64,000 bases of DNA from Saccoglossus kowalevskii (Eukaryota > Hemichordata > Enteropneusta > Harrimaniidae). A program made the position numbers and the translations under genes. The stretch lies in assembly GCF_000003605.2 (NCBI RefSeq), contig NW_003115749.1, forward strand, positions 38,466 through 102,465, given 5' to 3'. The number at the start of each line of letters is the position of its first letter. Position 1 is the stretch's first letter. Below, in pieces: positions 51,901-63,345 of the stretch. Below the pieces are notes generated by a model. The model was not told the origin of the DNA and did no database searches. It saw only the letters and a list, made by a program, of their open reading frames with translations.

Positions 51901-54900
51901 CATTACTAGCCCTAAGATGTGTTGTACAGGCATTACAAGCCCCAAGATGTGTTGTACAGGCATTACTAGCCCTGAGATGTGTTGTACAGGCATTACTAGC
52001 CCTAAGATGCGTTGTACAGGCATTACTAGCCCTAAGATGTGTTGTACAGGCATTACTAGCCCTAAGATGCGTTGTACAGGCATTACTAGCCCTAAGATGC
52101 GTTGTACAGGCATTACTAGCCCTAAGATGCGTTGTACAGGCATTACTAGCCCTAAGATGCGTTGTACAGGCATCACTAGCCCTAAGATGCGTTGTACAGG
52201 CATTACTAGCCCTAAGATGCGTTGTACAGGCATCACTAGCCCTAAGATGCGTTGTACAGGCATTACTAGCCCTAAGATGCGTTGTACAGGCATTACTAGC
52301 CCTAAGATGCGTTGTACAGGCATTACTAGCCCTAAGATGTGTTGTATAGGCATTACTAGCCCTAAGATGTGTTGTACAGGCATTACTAGCCCTAAGATGC
52401 GTTGTACAGGCATTACTATCCCTAAGATGTGTTGAACAGGCATTACTAGCCCTAAGATGCGTTGTACAGTCATTACTAGCCCTATGATGCGTTGTACAGG
52501 CATTACTAGCCCTAAGATGTGTTGTACAGGCATTACTAGCCCTAAGATGTGTTGTACAGGCATTACTAGCCCTAAGATGCGTTGTACAGGCATTACTAGC
52601 CCTAAGATGTGTTGTACAGGCATTACTAGCCCTAAGATGTGTTGTACAGGCATTACTAGCCCTAAGATGCGTTGTACAGGCATTACTGGCCCTAAGATGC
52701 GTTGTACAGGCATTACTAGCCCTAAGATGCGTTGTACAGGCATTACTAGCCCTAAGATGTGTTGTACAGGCATTACTAGCCCTAAGATGTGGTGTACAGG
52801 CATTACTAGCCCTAAGATGCGTTGTACAGGCATTACTAGCCCTAAGATGCGCTGTACAGGCATTACTATCCCTAAGATGCGTTGTACAGGCATTACTAGC
52901 CCTAAGATGCGTTGTACAGGCATTACTAGCCCTAAGATGTGTTGTACAGGCATTACTAGCCCTAAGATGCGTTGTACAGGCATTACTAGCCCTAAGATGC
53001 GTTGTACAGGCATTACTAGCCCTAAGATGCGTTGTACAGGCATTACTAGCCCTAAGATGCGTTGTACAGGCATTACTAGCCCTAAGATGTGTTGTACAGG
53101 CATTACTAGCCCTGAGATGTGTTGTACAGGCATTACTAGCCCTAAGATGCGTTGTACAGGCATTACTAGCCCTAAGATGTGTTGTACAGGCATTACTAGC
53201 CCTAAGATGTGTTGTACAGGCATTACTAGCCCTAAGATGCGTTGTACAGGCATTACTGGCCCTAAGATGCGTTGTACAGGCATTACTAGCCCTTAAATGC
53301 GTTGTACAGGCATTACTAGCCCTAAGATGTGTTGTACAGGCATTACTAGCCCTAAGATGTGTTGTACAGGCATTACTAGCCCTAAGATGCGTTGTACAGG
53401 CATTACTAGCCCTAAGATGCGTTGTACAGGCATTACTAGCCCTAAGATGCGTTGTACAGGCATTACTAGCCCCAAGATGTGTTGTACAGGCATTACTAGC
53501 CCTAAGATGTGTTGTACAGGCATTACTAGCCCTAAGATGCGTTGTACAGGCATTACTAGCCCTAAGATGTGTTGTACAGGCATTACTAGCCCTAAGATGC
53601 GTTGTACAGGCATTACTAGCCCTAAGATGCGTTGTACAGGCATTACTAGCCCTAAGATGCGTTGTACAGGCATTACTAGCCCTAAGATGCGTTGTACAGG
53701 CATTACTAGCCCTAAGATGTGTTGTACAGGCATTACTAGCCCTAAGATGTGTTGTACAGGCATTACTAGCCCTAAGATGTGTTGTACAGGCATTACTAGC
53801 CCTAAGATGTGTTGTACAGGCATTACTAGCCCTAAGATGCGTTGTACAGGCATTACTAGCCCTAAGATGCGTTGTACAGGCATTACTAGCCCTAAGATGC
53901 GTTGTACAGGCATTACTAGCCCCAAGATGTGTTGTACAGGCATTACTAGCCCTAAGATGTGTTGTACAGGCATTACTAGCCCTAAGATGCGTTGTACAGG
54001 CATTACTAGCCCTAAGATGTGTTGTACAGGCATTACTAGCCCTAAGATGCGTTGTACAGGCATTACTAGCCCTAAGATGCGTTGTACAGGCATTACTAGC
54101 CCTAAGATGTGTTGTACAGGCATTACTAGCCCTAAGATGTGTTGTACAGGCATTACTAGCCCTAAGATGCGTTGTACAGGCATTACTAGCCCTAAGATGC
54201 GCTGTACAGGCATTACTATCCCTAAGATGCGTTGTACAGGCATTACTAGCCCTAAGATGCGTTGTACAGGCATTACTAGCCCTAAGATGCGTTGTACAGG
54301 CATTACTAGCCCTAAGATGCGTTGTACAGGCATTACTAGCCCTAAGATGCGTTGTACAGGCATTACTAGCCCTAAGATGCGTTGTACAGGCATTACTAGC
54401 TCTAAGATGTGTTGTACATGCATTACTAGCCCTAAGATGCGTTGTACAGGCATTACTAGCCCTAAGATGCGTTGTACAGGCATTACTGGCCCTAAGATGT
54501 GTTGTACAGGCATTACTAGCCCTAAGATGCGTTGTACAGGCATTACTGGCCCTAAGATGCGTTGTACAGGCATTACTAGCCCTAAGATGCGTTGTACAGG
54601 CATTACTACCCCTAAGATGCGTTGTACAGGCATTACTAGCCCTAAGATGTGTTGTACAGGCATTACTAGCCCTAAGATGCGTTGTACAGGCATTACTGGC
54701 CCTAAGATGCGTTGTACAGGCATTACTAGCCCTAAGATGCGTTGTACAGGCATTACTAGCCCTAAGATGTGTTGTACAGGCATTACTAGCCCTAAGATGT
54801 GTTGTACAGGCATTACTAGCCCTAAGATGCGTTGTACAGGCATTACTAGCCCTAAGATGCGTTGTACAGGCATTACTAGCCCTAAGATGCGTTGTACAGG

Positions 54901-57462
54901 CATTACTATCCCTAAGATGTGTTGTACAGGCATTACTAGCCCTAAGATGCGTTGTACAGGCATTACTAGCCCTAAGATGCGTTGTACAGGCATTACTAGC
55001 CCTAAGATGTGTTGTACAGGCATTACTAGCCCTGAGATGTGTTGTACAGGCATTACTAGCCCTAAGATGCGTTGTACAGGCATTACTAGCCCTAAGATGT
55101 GTTGTACAGGCATTACTAGCCCTAAGATGTGTTGTACAGGCATTACTAGCCCTAAGATGCGTTGTACAGGCATTACTGGCCCTAAGATGCGTTGTACAGG
55201 CATTACTAGCCCTAAGATGCGTTGTACAGGCATTACTAGCCCTAAGATGTGTTGTACAGGCATTACTAGCCCTAAGATGTGTTGTACAGGCATTACTAGC
55301 CCTAAGATGCGTTGTACAGGCATTACTAGCCCTAAGATGCGTTGTACAGGCATTACTAGCCCTAAGATGCGTTGTACAGGCATTACAAGCCCCAAGATGT
55401 GTTGTACAGGCATTACTAGCCCTGAGATGTGTTGTACAGGCATTACTAGCCCTAAGATGCGTTGTACAGGCATTACTAGCCCTAAGATGTGTTGTACAGG
55501 CATTACTAGCCCTAAGATGCGTTGTACAGGCATTACTAGCCCTAAGATGCGTTGTACAGGCATTACTAGCCCTAAGATGCGTTGTACAGGCATTACTAGC
55601 CCTAAGATGCGTTGTACAGGCATCACTAGCCCTAAGATGCGTTGTACAGGCATTACTAGCCCTAAGATGCGTTGTACAGGCATCACTAGCCCTAAGATGC
55701 GTTGTACAGGCATTACTAGCCCTAAGATGCGTTGTACAGGCATTACTAGCCCTAAGATGCGTTGTACAGGCATTACTAGCCCTAAGATGCGTTGTACAGG
55801 CATCACTAGCCCTAAGATGCGTTGTACAGGCATTACTAGCCCTAAGATGCGTTGTACAGGCATTACTAGCCCTAGGATGTGTTGTACAGGCATTACTAGC
55901 CCTAAGATGCGTTGTACAGGCATTACTAGCCCTAAGATGCGTTGTACAGGCATTACTAGCCCTAAGATGCGTTGTACAGGCATTACTAGCCCTAAGATGT
56001 GTTGTACAGGCATTACTAGCCCTAAGATGCGTTGTACAGGCATTACTAGCCCTAAGATGCGTTGTACAGGCATTACTAGCCCTAAGATGCGTTGTACAGG
56101 CATTACTAGCCCTAAGATGCGTTGTACAGGCATTACTAGCTCTAAGATGTGTTGTACAGGCATTACTAGCCCTAAGATGCGTTGTACAGGCATTACTAGC
56201 CCTAAGATGTGTTGTACAGGCATTACTAGCCCTAAGATGCGTTGTACAGGCATTACTAGCCCTAAGATGCGTTGTACAGGCATTACTAGCCCTAAGATGC
56301 GTTGTACAGGCATTACTAGCCCTAAGATGCGTTGTACAGGCATTACTAGCCCTAAGATGTGTTGTACAGGCATTACTAGCCCTAAGATGCGTTGTACAGG
56401 CATTACTAGCCCTAAGATGCGTTGTACAGGCATTACTAGCCCTAAGATGCGTTGTACAGGCATTACTAGCCCTAAGATGTGTTGTACAGGCATTACTAGC
56501 CCTAAGATGTGTTGTACAGGCATTACTAGCCCTAAGATGCGTTGTACAGGCATTACTAGCCCTAAGATGCGTTGTACAGGCATTACTAGCCCTAAGATGT
56601 GTTGTACAGGCATTACTAGCCCTAAGATGCGTTGTACAGGCATTACTAGCCCTAAGATGCGTTGTACAGGCATTACTAGCCCTAAGATGCGTTGTACAGG
56701 CATTACTAGCCCTAAGATGCGTTGTACAGGCATCACTAGCCCTAAGATGCGTTGTACAGGCATTACTGGCCCTAAGATGTGTTGTACATGCATTACTAGC
56801 CCTAAGATGCGTTGTACAGGCATTACTAGCCCTAAGATGCGTTGTACAGGCATTACTGGCCCTAAGATGTGTTGTACAGGCATTACTAGCCCTAAGATGC
56901 GTTGTACAGGCATTACTGGCCCTAAGATGCGTTGTACAGGCATTACTAGCCCTAAGATGCGTTGTACAGGCATTACTACCCCTAAGATGTGTTGTACAGG
57001 CATTACTAGCCCTAAGATGTGTTGTACAGGCATTACTATCCCTAAGATGTGTTGAACAGGCATTACTAGCCCTAAGATGCGTTGTACAGGCATTACTAGC
57101 CCTAAGATGCGTTGTACAGGCATTACTAGCCCTAAGATGTGTTGTACAGGCATTACTAGCCCTAAGATGCGTTGTACAGGCATTACTAGCCCTAAGATGT
57201 GTTGTACAGGCATTACTAGCCCTAAGATGCGTTGTACAGGCATTACTAGCTCTAAGATGCGTTGTACAGGCATTACTAGCCCTAAGATGCGTTGTACAGG
57301 CATTACTAGCCCCAAGATGTGTTGTACAGGCATTACTAGCCCTGAGATGTGTTGTACAGGCATTACTAGCCCTAAGATGCGTTGTACAGGCATTACTAGC
57401 CCTAAGATGTGTTGTACAGGCATTACTAGCCCTAAGATGCGTTGTACAGGCATTACTAGCCC
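48943..57462 (+). repeat. Satellite block 14, 8.5 kb in register
   Basis: About 284 monomers without an indel. A10T units occur at about 49,511 and 53,291, the latter also G12A. Between 49,265 and 49,450 five A10G units occur, alternating at first with C-type units and then in tandem, a small homogenised patch. T3A/T9C plus A10G pairs start at 48,995, 50,375, 51,425, 51,935 and 55,385. C7T-to-T21A cassettes lie at 51,575-51,844 (one unit short) and 56,765-57,064 (first unit A4G with G25T). The third T18G unit is at about 52,790. No gene is present. Confidence 0.94.
50375..50974 (+). repeat. T3A/T9C-led cassette (representative copy)
   Basis: Order: T3A+T9C/T (ACAAGCCCCAAG); A10G/T; C; T; C; C; C; C; T30C then C; C; T30C then C; C; C; A4G/T; A4G/C; C; C; C; T; C23T. 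The leading pair starts at 6,510, 7,978 (without T9C), 17,337, 20,881, 26,405, 30,122 (also G5T), 36,606, 42,513, 43,563, 45,154, 48,995, 51,425, 51,935, 55,385, 57,933 and 63,460. The pair of T30C junctions 60 bp apart follows in many of them, and several copies run on into a C23T-to-T21A cassette. Confidence 0.87.
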
Positions 57463-60119
57463 TAGATGCGTTGTACAGGCATTACTATCCCTAAGATGTG
57501 TTGAAAAGGCATTACTAGCCTAAGATGCGTTGTACAGGCATTACTAGCCCTAAGATGTGTTGTACAGGCATTACTAGCCCTAAGATGCGTTGTACAGGCA
57601 TTACTAGCCCTAAGATGCGTTGTACAGGCATTACTAGCCCTAAGATGTGTTGTACAGGCATTACTAGCCATAAGATGTGTTGTACAGGCATTACTAGCCC
57701 TAAGATGCGTTGTACAGGCATTACTGGCCCTAAGATGCGTTGTACAGGCATTACTAGCCCTAAGATGCGTTGTACAGGCATTACTAGCCCTAAGATGTGT
57801 TGTACAGGCATTACTAGCCCTAAGATGTGTTGTACAGGCATTACTAGCCCTAAGATGCGTTGTACAGGCATTACTAGCCCTAAGATGCGTTGTACAGGCA
57901 TTACTAGCCCTAAAATGCGTTGTACAGGCATTACAAGCCCCAAGATGTGTTGTACAGGCATTACTAGCCCTGAGATGTGTTGTACAGGCATTACTAGCCC
58001 TAAGATGCGTTGTACAGGCATTACTAGCCCTAAGATGTGTTGTATAGGCATTACTAGCCCTAAGATGTGTTGTACAGGCATTACTAGCCCTAAGATGCGT
58101 TGTACAGGCATTACTATCCCTAAGATGTGTTGAACAGGCATTACTAGCCCTAAGATGCGTTGTACAGGCATTACTATCCCTAAGATGTGTTGAACAGGCA
58201 TTACTAGCCCTAAGATGCGTTGTACAGGCATTACTAGCCCTAAGATGCGTTGTACAGGCATTACTAGCCCTAAGATGTGTTGTACAGGCATTACTAGCCC
58301 TAAGATGTGTTGTACAGGCATTACTAGCCCTAAGATGCGTTGTACAGGCATTACTAGCCCTAAGATGTGTTGTACAGGCATTACTAGCCCTAAGATGTGT
58401 TGTACAGGCATTACTAGCCCTAAGATGCGTTGTACAGGCATTACTGGCCCTAAGATGCGTTGTACAGGCATTACTAGCCCTAAGATGCGTTGTACAGGCA
58501 TTACTAGCCCTAAGATGTGTTGTACAGGCATTACTAGCCCTAAGATGTGTTGTACAGGCATTACTAGCCCTAAGATGCGTTGTACAGGCATTACTAGCCC
58601 TAAGATGCGCTGTACAGGCATTACTATCCCTAAGATGCGTTGTACAGGCATTACTAGCCCTAAGATGCGTTGTACAGGCATTACTAGCCCTAAGATGTGT
58701 TGTACAGGCATTACTAGCCCTAAGATGCGTTGTACAGGCATTACTAGCCCTAAGATGCGTTGTACAGGCATTACTAGCCCTAAGATGCGTGTACAGGCAT
58801 TACTAGCTCTAAGATGTGTTGTACAGGCATTACTAGCCCTAAGATGCGTTGTACAGGCATTACTAGCCCTAAGATGTGTTGTACAGGCATTACTAGCCCT
58901 AAGATGCGTTGTACAGGCATTACTAGCCATAAGATGCGTTGTACAGGCATTACTAGCCCTAAGATGCGTTGTACAGGCATTACTAGCCCTAAGATGCGTT
59001 GTACAGGCATTACTAGCCCTAAGATGCGTTGTAAAGGCATTACTAGCCCTAAGATGTGTTGTATAGGCATTACTAGCCCTAAGATGTGTTGTACAGGCAT
59101 TACTAGCCCTAAGATGCGTTGTACAGGCATTACTATCCCTAAGATGTGTTGAACAGGCATTACTAGCCCTAAGATGCGTTGTACAGGCATTACTAGCCCT
59201 AAGATGCGTTGTACAGGCATTACTAGCCCTAAGATGTGTTGTACAGGCATTACTAGCCCTAAGATGTGTTGTACAGGCATTACTAGCCCTAAGATGCGTT
59301 GTACAGGCATTACTAGCCCTAAGATGTGTTGTACAGGCATTACTAGCCCTAAGATGTGTTGTACAGGCATTACTAGCCCTAAGATGCGTTGTACAGGCAT
59401 TACTGGCCCTAAGATGCGTTGTACAAGCATTACTAGTCCTAAGATGCGTTGTACAGGCATTACTGGCCCTAAGATGTGTTGTACAGGCATTACTAGCCCT
59501 AAGATGTGTTGTACAGGCATTACTAGCCCTAAGATGCGTTGTACAGGCATTACTAGCCCTAAGATGCGCTGTACAGGCATTACTATCCCTAAGATGCGTT
59601 GTACAGGCATTACTAGCCCTAAGATGCGTTGTACAGGCATTACTAGCCCTAAGATGTGTTGTACAGGCATTACTAGCCCTAAGATGCGTTGTACAGGCAT
59701 TACTGGCCCTAAGATGTGTTGTACAGGCATTACTAGCCCTAGGATGTGTTGTACAGGCATTACTAGCCCTAAGATGCGTTGTACAGGCATTACTAGCCCT
59801 AAGATGCGTTGTACAGGCATTACTAGCCCTAAGATGCGTTGTACAGGCATTACTAGCTCTAAGATGTGTTGTACAGGCATTACTAGCCCTAAGATGCGTT
59901 GTACAGGCATTACTAGCCCTAAGATGCGTTGTACAGGCATCACTAGCCCTAAGATGCGTTGTACAGGCATTACTAGCTCTAAGATGTGTTGTACAGGCAT
60001 TACTAGCCCTAAGATGCGTTGTACAGGCATTACTAGCCCTAAGATGCGTTGTACAGGCATTACTGGCCCTAAGATGTGTTGTACAGGCATTACTAGCCCT
60101 AAGATGCGTTGTACAGGCA
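57463..60119 (+). repeat. Satellite block 15 with a 60-bp duplication of the T21A unit
   Basis: It opens with one base lost at about 57,465 (CCCTAGATG) and one at about 57,520 (AGCCTAAG), and loses one more at about 58,790 (GCGTGTACA). C23T-to-T21A cassettes lie at 58,023-58,142 and 59,042-59,161. Directly after the first, the pair C-type plus G5T/T21A is repeated (58,143-58,202), the only place where two T21A units are 60 bp apart. A T3A/T9C plus A10G pair starts at 57,933. No gene is seen. Confidence 0.93.
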
Positions 60120-62209
60120 TTTACTGGCCCTAAGATGCGTTGTACAGGCATTACTAGCTCCTAAGATGCGTTGTACAGGCATTACTACCCCTAAGATGTG
60201 TTGTACAGGCATTACTAGCCCTAAAGATGTGTTGTACAGGCATTTACTATCCCTAAGATGTGTTGAACAGGCATTACTAGCCCTAAGATGCGTTGTACAG
60301 GCATTACTAGCCCTAAGATGCGTTGTACAGGCATTACTAGCCCTAAGATGCGTTGTACAGGCATTACTAGCCCTAAGATGTGTTGTACAGGCATTACTAG
60401 CCCTAAGATGTGTTGTACAGGCATTACTAGCCCTAAGATGCGTTGTACAGGCATTACTAGCCCTAAGATGCGTTGTACAGGCATTACTAGCCCTAAGATG
60501 CGTTGTACAGGCATTACTAGCCCCAAGATGTGTTGTACAGGCATTACTATCCCTAAGATGTGCTGTACAGGCATTACTAGCCCTAAGATGTGTTGTACAG
60601 GCATTACTAGCCCTAATATGCGTTGTACAGGCATTACTAGCCCTAAGATGTGTTGTACAGGCATTACTAGACCTAAGATGCGTTGTACAGGCATTACTAG
60701 CCCTAAGATGCGTTGTACAGGCATTACTAGCCCTAAGATGCGTTGTACAGGCATTACTAGCCCTAAGATGCGTTGTACAGGCATTACTAGCCCTAAGATG
60801 CGTTGTACAGGCATTACTATCCCTAAGATGTGTTGAACAGGCATTACTAGCCCTAAGATGCGTTGTACAGGCATTACTAGCCCTAAGATGTGTTGTACAG
60901 GCATTACTAGCCCTAAGATGCGTTGTACAGGCATTACTAGCCCTAAGATGCGTTGTACAGGCATTACTAGCCCTAAGATGTGTTGTACAGGCATTACTAG
61001 CCCTAAGATGTGTTGTACAGGCATTACTAGCCCTAAAGATGCGTTGTACAGGCATTACTAGCCCTAAGATGCGTTGTACAGGCATTACTAGCCCTAAGAT
61101 GTGTTGTACAGGCATTACTAGCCCTAAGATGTGTTGTACAGGCATAACTAACCCTAAGATGTGTTGTACAGGCATTACTAGCCCTAAGATGCGTTGTACA
61201 GGCATTACTAGCCCTAAGATGCGCTGTACAGGCATTACTAGCCCTAAGATGTGTTGTACAGGCATTACTAGCCCTAAGATGTGTTGTACAGGCATTACTA
61301 GCCCTAAGATGCGTTGTACAGGCATTACTGGCCCTAAGATGCGTTGTACAGGCATTACTAGCCCTAAGATGCGTTGTACAGGCATTACTAGCCCTAAGAT
61401 GTGTTGTACAGGCATTACTAGCCCTAAGATGTGTTGTACAGGCATTACTAGCCCTAAGATGCGTTGTACAGGCATTACTAGCCCTAAGATGCGTTGTACA
61501 GGCATTACTAGCCCTAAGATGCGTTGTACAGGCATTACTAGCCCTAAGATTCGTTGTACAGGCATTACTAGCTCTAAGATGTGTTGTACAGGCATTACTA
61601 GCCCTAAGATGCGCTGTACAGGCATTACTAGCCCTAAGATGCGTTGTACAGGCATTACTGGCCCTAAGATGCGTTGTACAGGCATTACTAGCCCTAAGAT
61701 GCGTTGTACAGGCATTACTGGCCCTAAGATGCGTTGTACAGGCATTACTAGCCCTAAGATGCGTTGTACAGGCATTACTGGCCCTAAGATGCGTTGTACA
61801 GGCATTACTAGCCCTAAGATGCGTTGTACAGGCATTACTACCCCTAAGATGTGTTGTACAGGCATTACTAGCCCTAAGATGTGTTGTACAGGCATAACTA
61901 GCCCTAAGATGCGTTGTACAGGCATTACTAGCCCTAAAGATGCGTTGTACAGGCATTACTAGCCCTAAGATGCGTTGTACAGGCATTACTAGTCCTAAGA
62001 TGTGTTGTACAGGCATTACTAGCCCTAAGATGTGTTGTACAGGCATTACTAGCCCTAAGATGTGTTGTACAGGCATTACTAGCCCTAAGATGCGTTGTAC
62101 AGGCATTACTAGCCCTAAGGTGCGTTGTACAGGCTTTACTGGCCCTAAGATGTGTTGTACAGGCATTACTAGCCCTAAGATGCGTTGTACAGGCATTACT
62201 GGCCCTAAG
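60120..62209 (+). repeat. Satellite block 16 with scattered indels
   Basis: About 70 monomers with slips at 60,120 (ATTTACTGG), 60,160 (GCTCCTAAG), 60,224 (AAAG), 60,242 (ATTTACT), 61,035 (AAAG), 61,936 (AAAG) and 62,209 (AAGAATG). A lone T30A/G5A unit at 61,147-61,176 follows units that match only the right half of an N cassette. From about 61,567 a C7T cassette carries three instead of two alternations of C and A4G-C. No gene is present. Confidence 0.9.
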
Positions 62210-62460
62210 AATGCGTTGTACAGGCATTACTAGCCCCTAAGATGCGTTTGTACAGGCATTTACTAGCCCTAAAATGTGTTGTACAGTGCATTTACTAGCC
62301 CCTAAGATGTGTTGTACAGGTCATTTACTAGCTCCTTAAGATGCGTTGTACAGGCATTACTAGCCCCTAAGATGCGTTGTACAGGCATTACTAGCCCTAA
62401 GATGCGTGTACAGGCATTACTAGCCTAAGATGTGTGTACAGGCATACTAGCCTAAGATGT
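62210..62460 (+). other. Indel-rich stretch near the right end
   Basis: Almost every monomer is off-length: GTTTGTACA, ATTTACTAG, ACAGTGCATTTAC, AGCCCCTAAG (several), ACAGGTCATTTAC, AGCTCCTTAAG, GCGTGTACA, AGCCTAAG, GTGTGTACAGG, GGCATACTAGCC. The errors are one-base gains or losses, and the monomer stays recognisable throughout. Confidence 0.82.
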
Positions 62461-62709
62461 GTTGTACAGGCATTACTAGCCCTAAGATGTGTTGTACAGG
62501 CATTACTAGCCCTAAGATGCGTTGTACAGGCATTACTAGCCCTAAGATGCGTTGTACAGGCATTACTAGCCCTAAGATGCGTTGTACAGGCATTACTAGC
62601 CCTAAGATGCGTTGTACAGGCATTACTAGCCCTAAGATGCGTTGTACAGGCATTACTAGCTCTAAGATGTGTTGTACAGGCATTACTAGCCCTAAGATGC
62701 GTTGTACAG

Positions 62710-62950
62710 GCATTACTAGCCTTAAGATGTGTTGTACAGGCATTACTAGCCTTAAGATGCGTTGTACAGGCATTACTAGCCTTAAGATGCGTTGTACAGG
62801 CATTACTAGCCTTAAGATGCGTTGTACAGGCATTACTAGCCTTAAGATGCGTTGTACAGGCATTACTAGCCTTAAGATGCGTTGTACAGGCATTACTAGC
62901 CTTAAGATGCGTTGTACAGGCATTACTAGCCTTAAGATGTGTTGTATAGG
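62710..62950 (+). repeat. Eight consecutive C8T monomers
   Basis: Eight units in a row read GCCTTAAG instead of GCCCTAAG, each gaining CTTAAG and losing the CCCTAA hexamer. The first is T-type, six are C-type, and the last is T-type with C23T. C8T is otherwise rare and isolated (for example near 6,425, 44,572 and 51,851). A private run like this indicates a recent local amplification of one variant, or gene conversion. Confidence 0.9.
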
Positions 62951-63345
62951 CATTACTACCCTAAGATGTGTTGTACAGGCATTACTATCCCTAAGATGTG
63001 TTGAACAGGCATTACTAGCCCTAAGATGCGTTGTACAGGCATTACTAGCCCTAAGATGCGTTGTACAGGCATTACTAGCCCTAAGATGCGTTGTACAGGC
63101 ATTACTAGCCCTAAGATGTGTTGTACAGGCATTACTAGCCCTAAGATGTGTTGTACAGGCATTACTAGCCCTAAGATGTGTTGTACAGGCATACTAGCCC
63201 TAAGATGTGTGTACAGGCATTACTAGCCCTAAGATGCGTGTACAGGCATTACTGGCCCTAAGATGCGTTGTACAGGCATTACTAGCCCTAAGATGCGTTG
63301 TACAGGCATTACTAGCCCTAAGATGCGTGTACAGGCATTACTAGC
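62951..63345 (+). repeat. Short satellite stretch with terminal indels
   Basis: It starts with one base lost (ACTACCCTAAG, about 62,957), then a G5T/T21A unit that ends a shortened C23T cassette. Six ordinary units follow (three C-type, three T-type). Slips then come at about 63,192 (GGCATACTAG), 63,209 (GTGTGTACA), 63,238 and 63,327 (GCGTGTACA). Confidence 0.85.
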
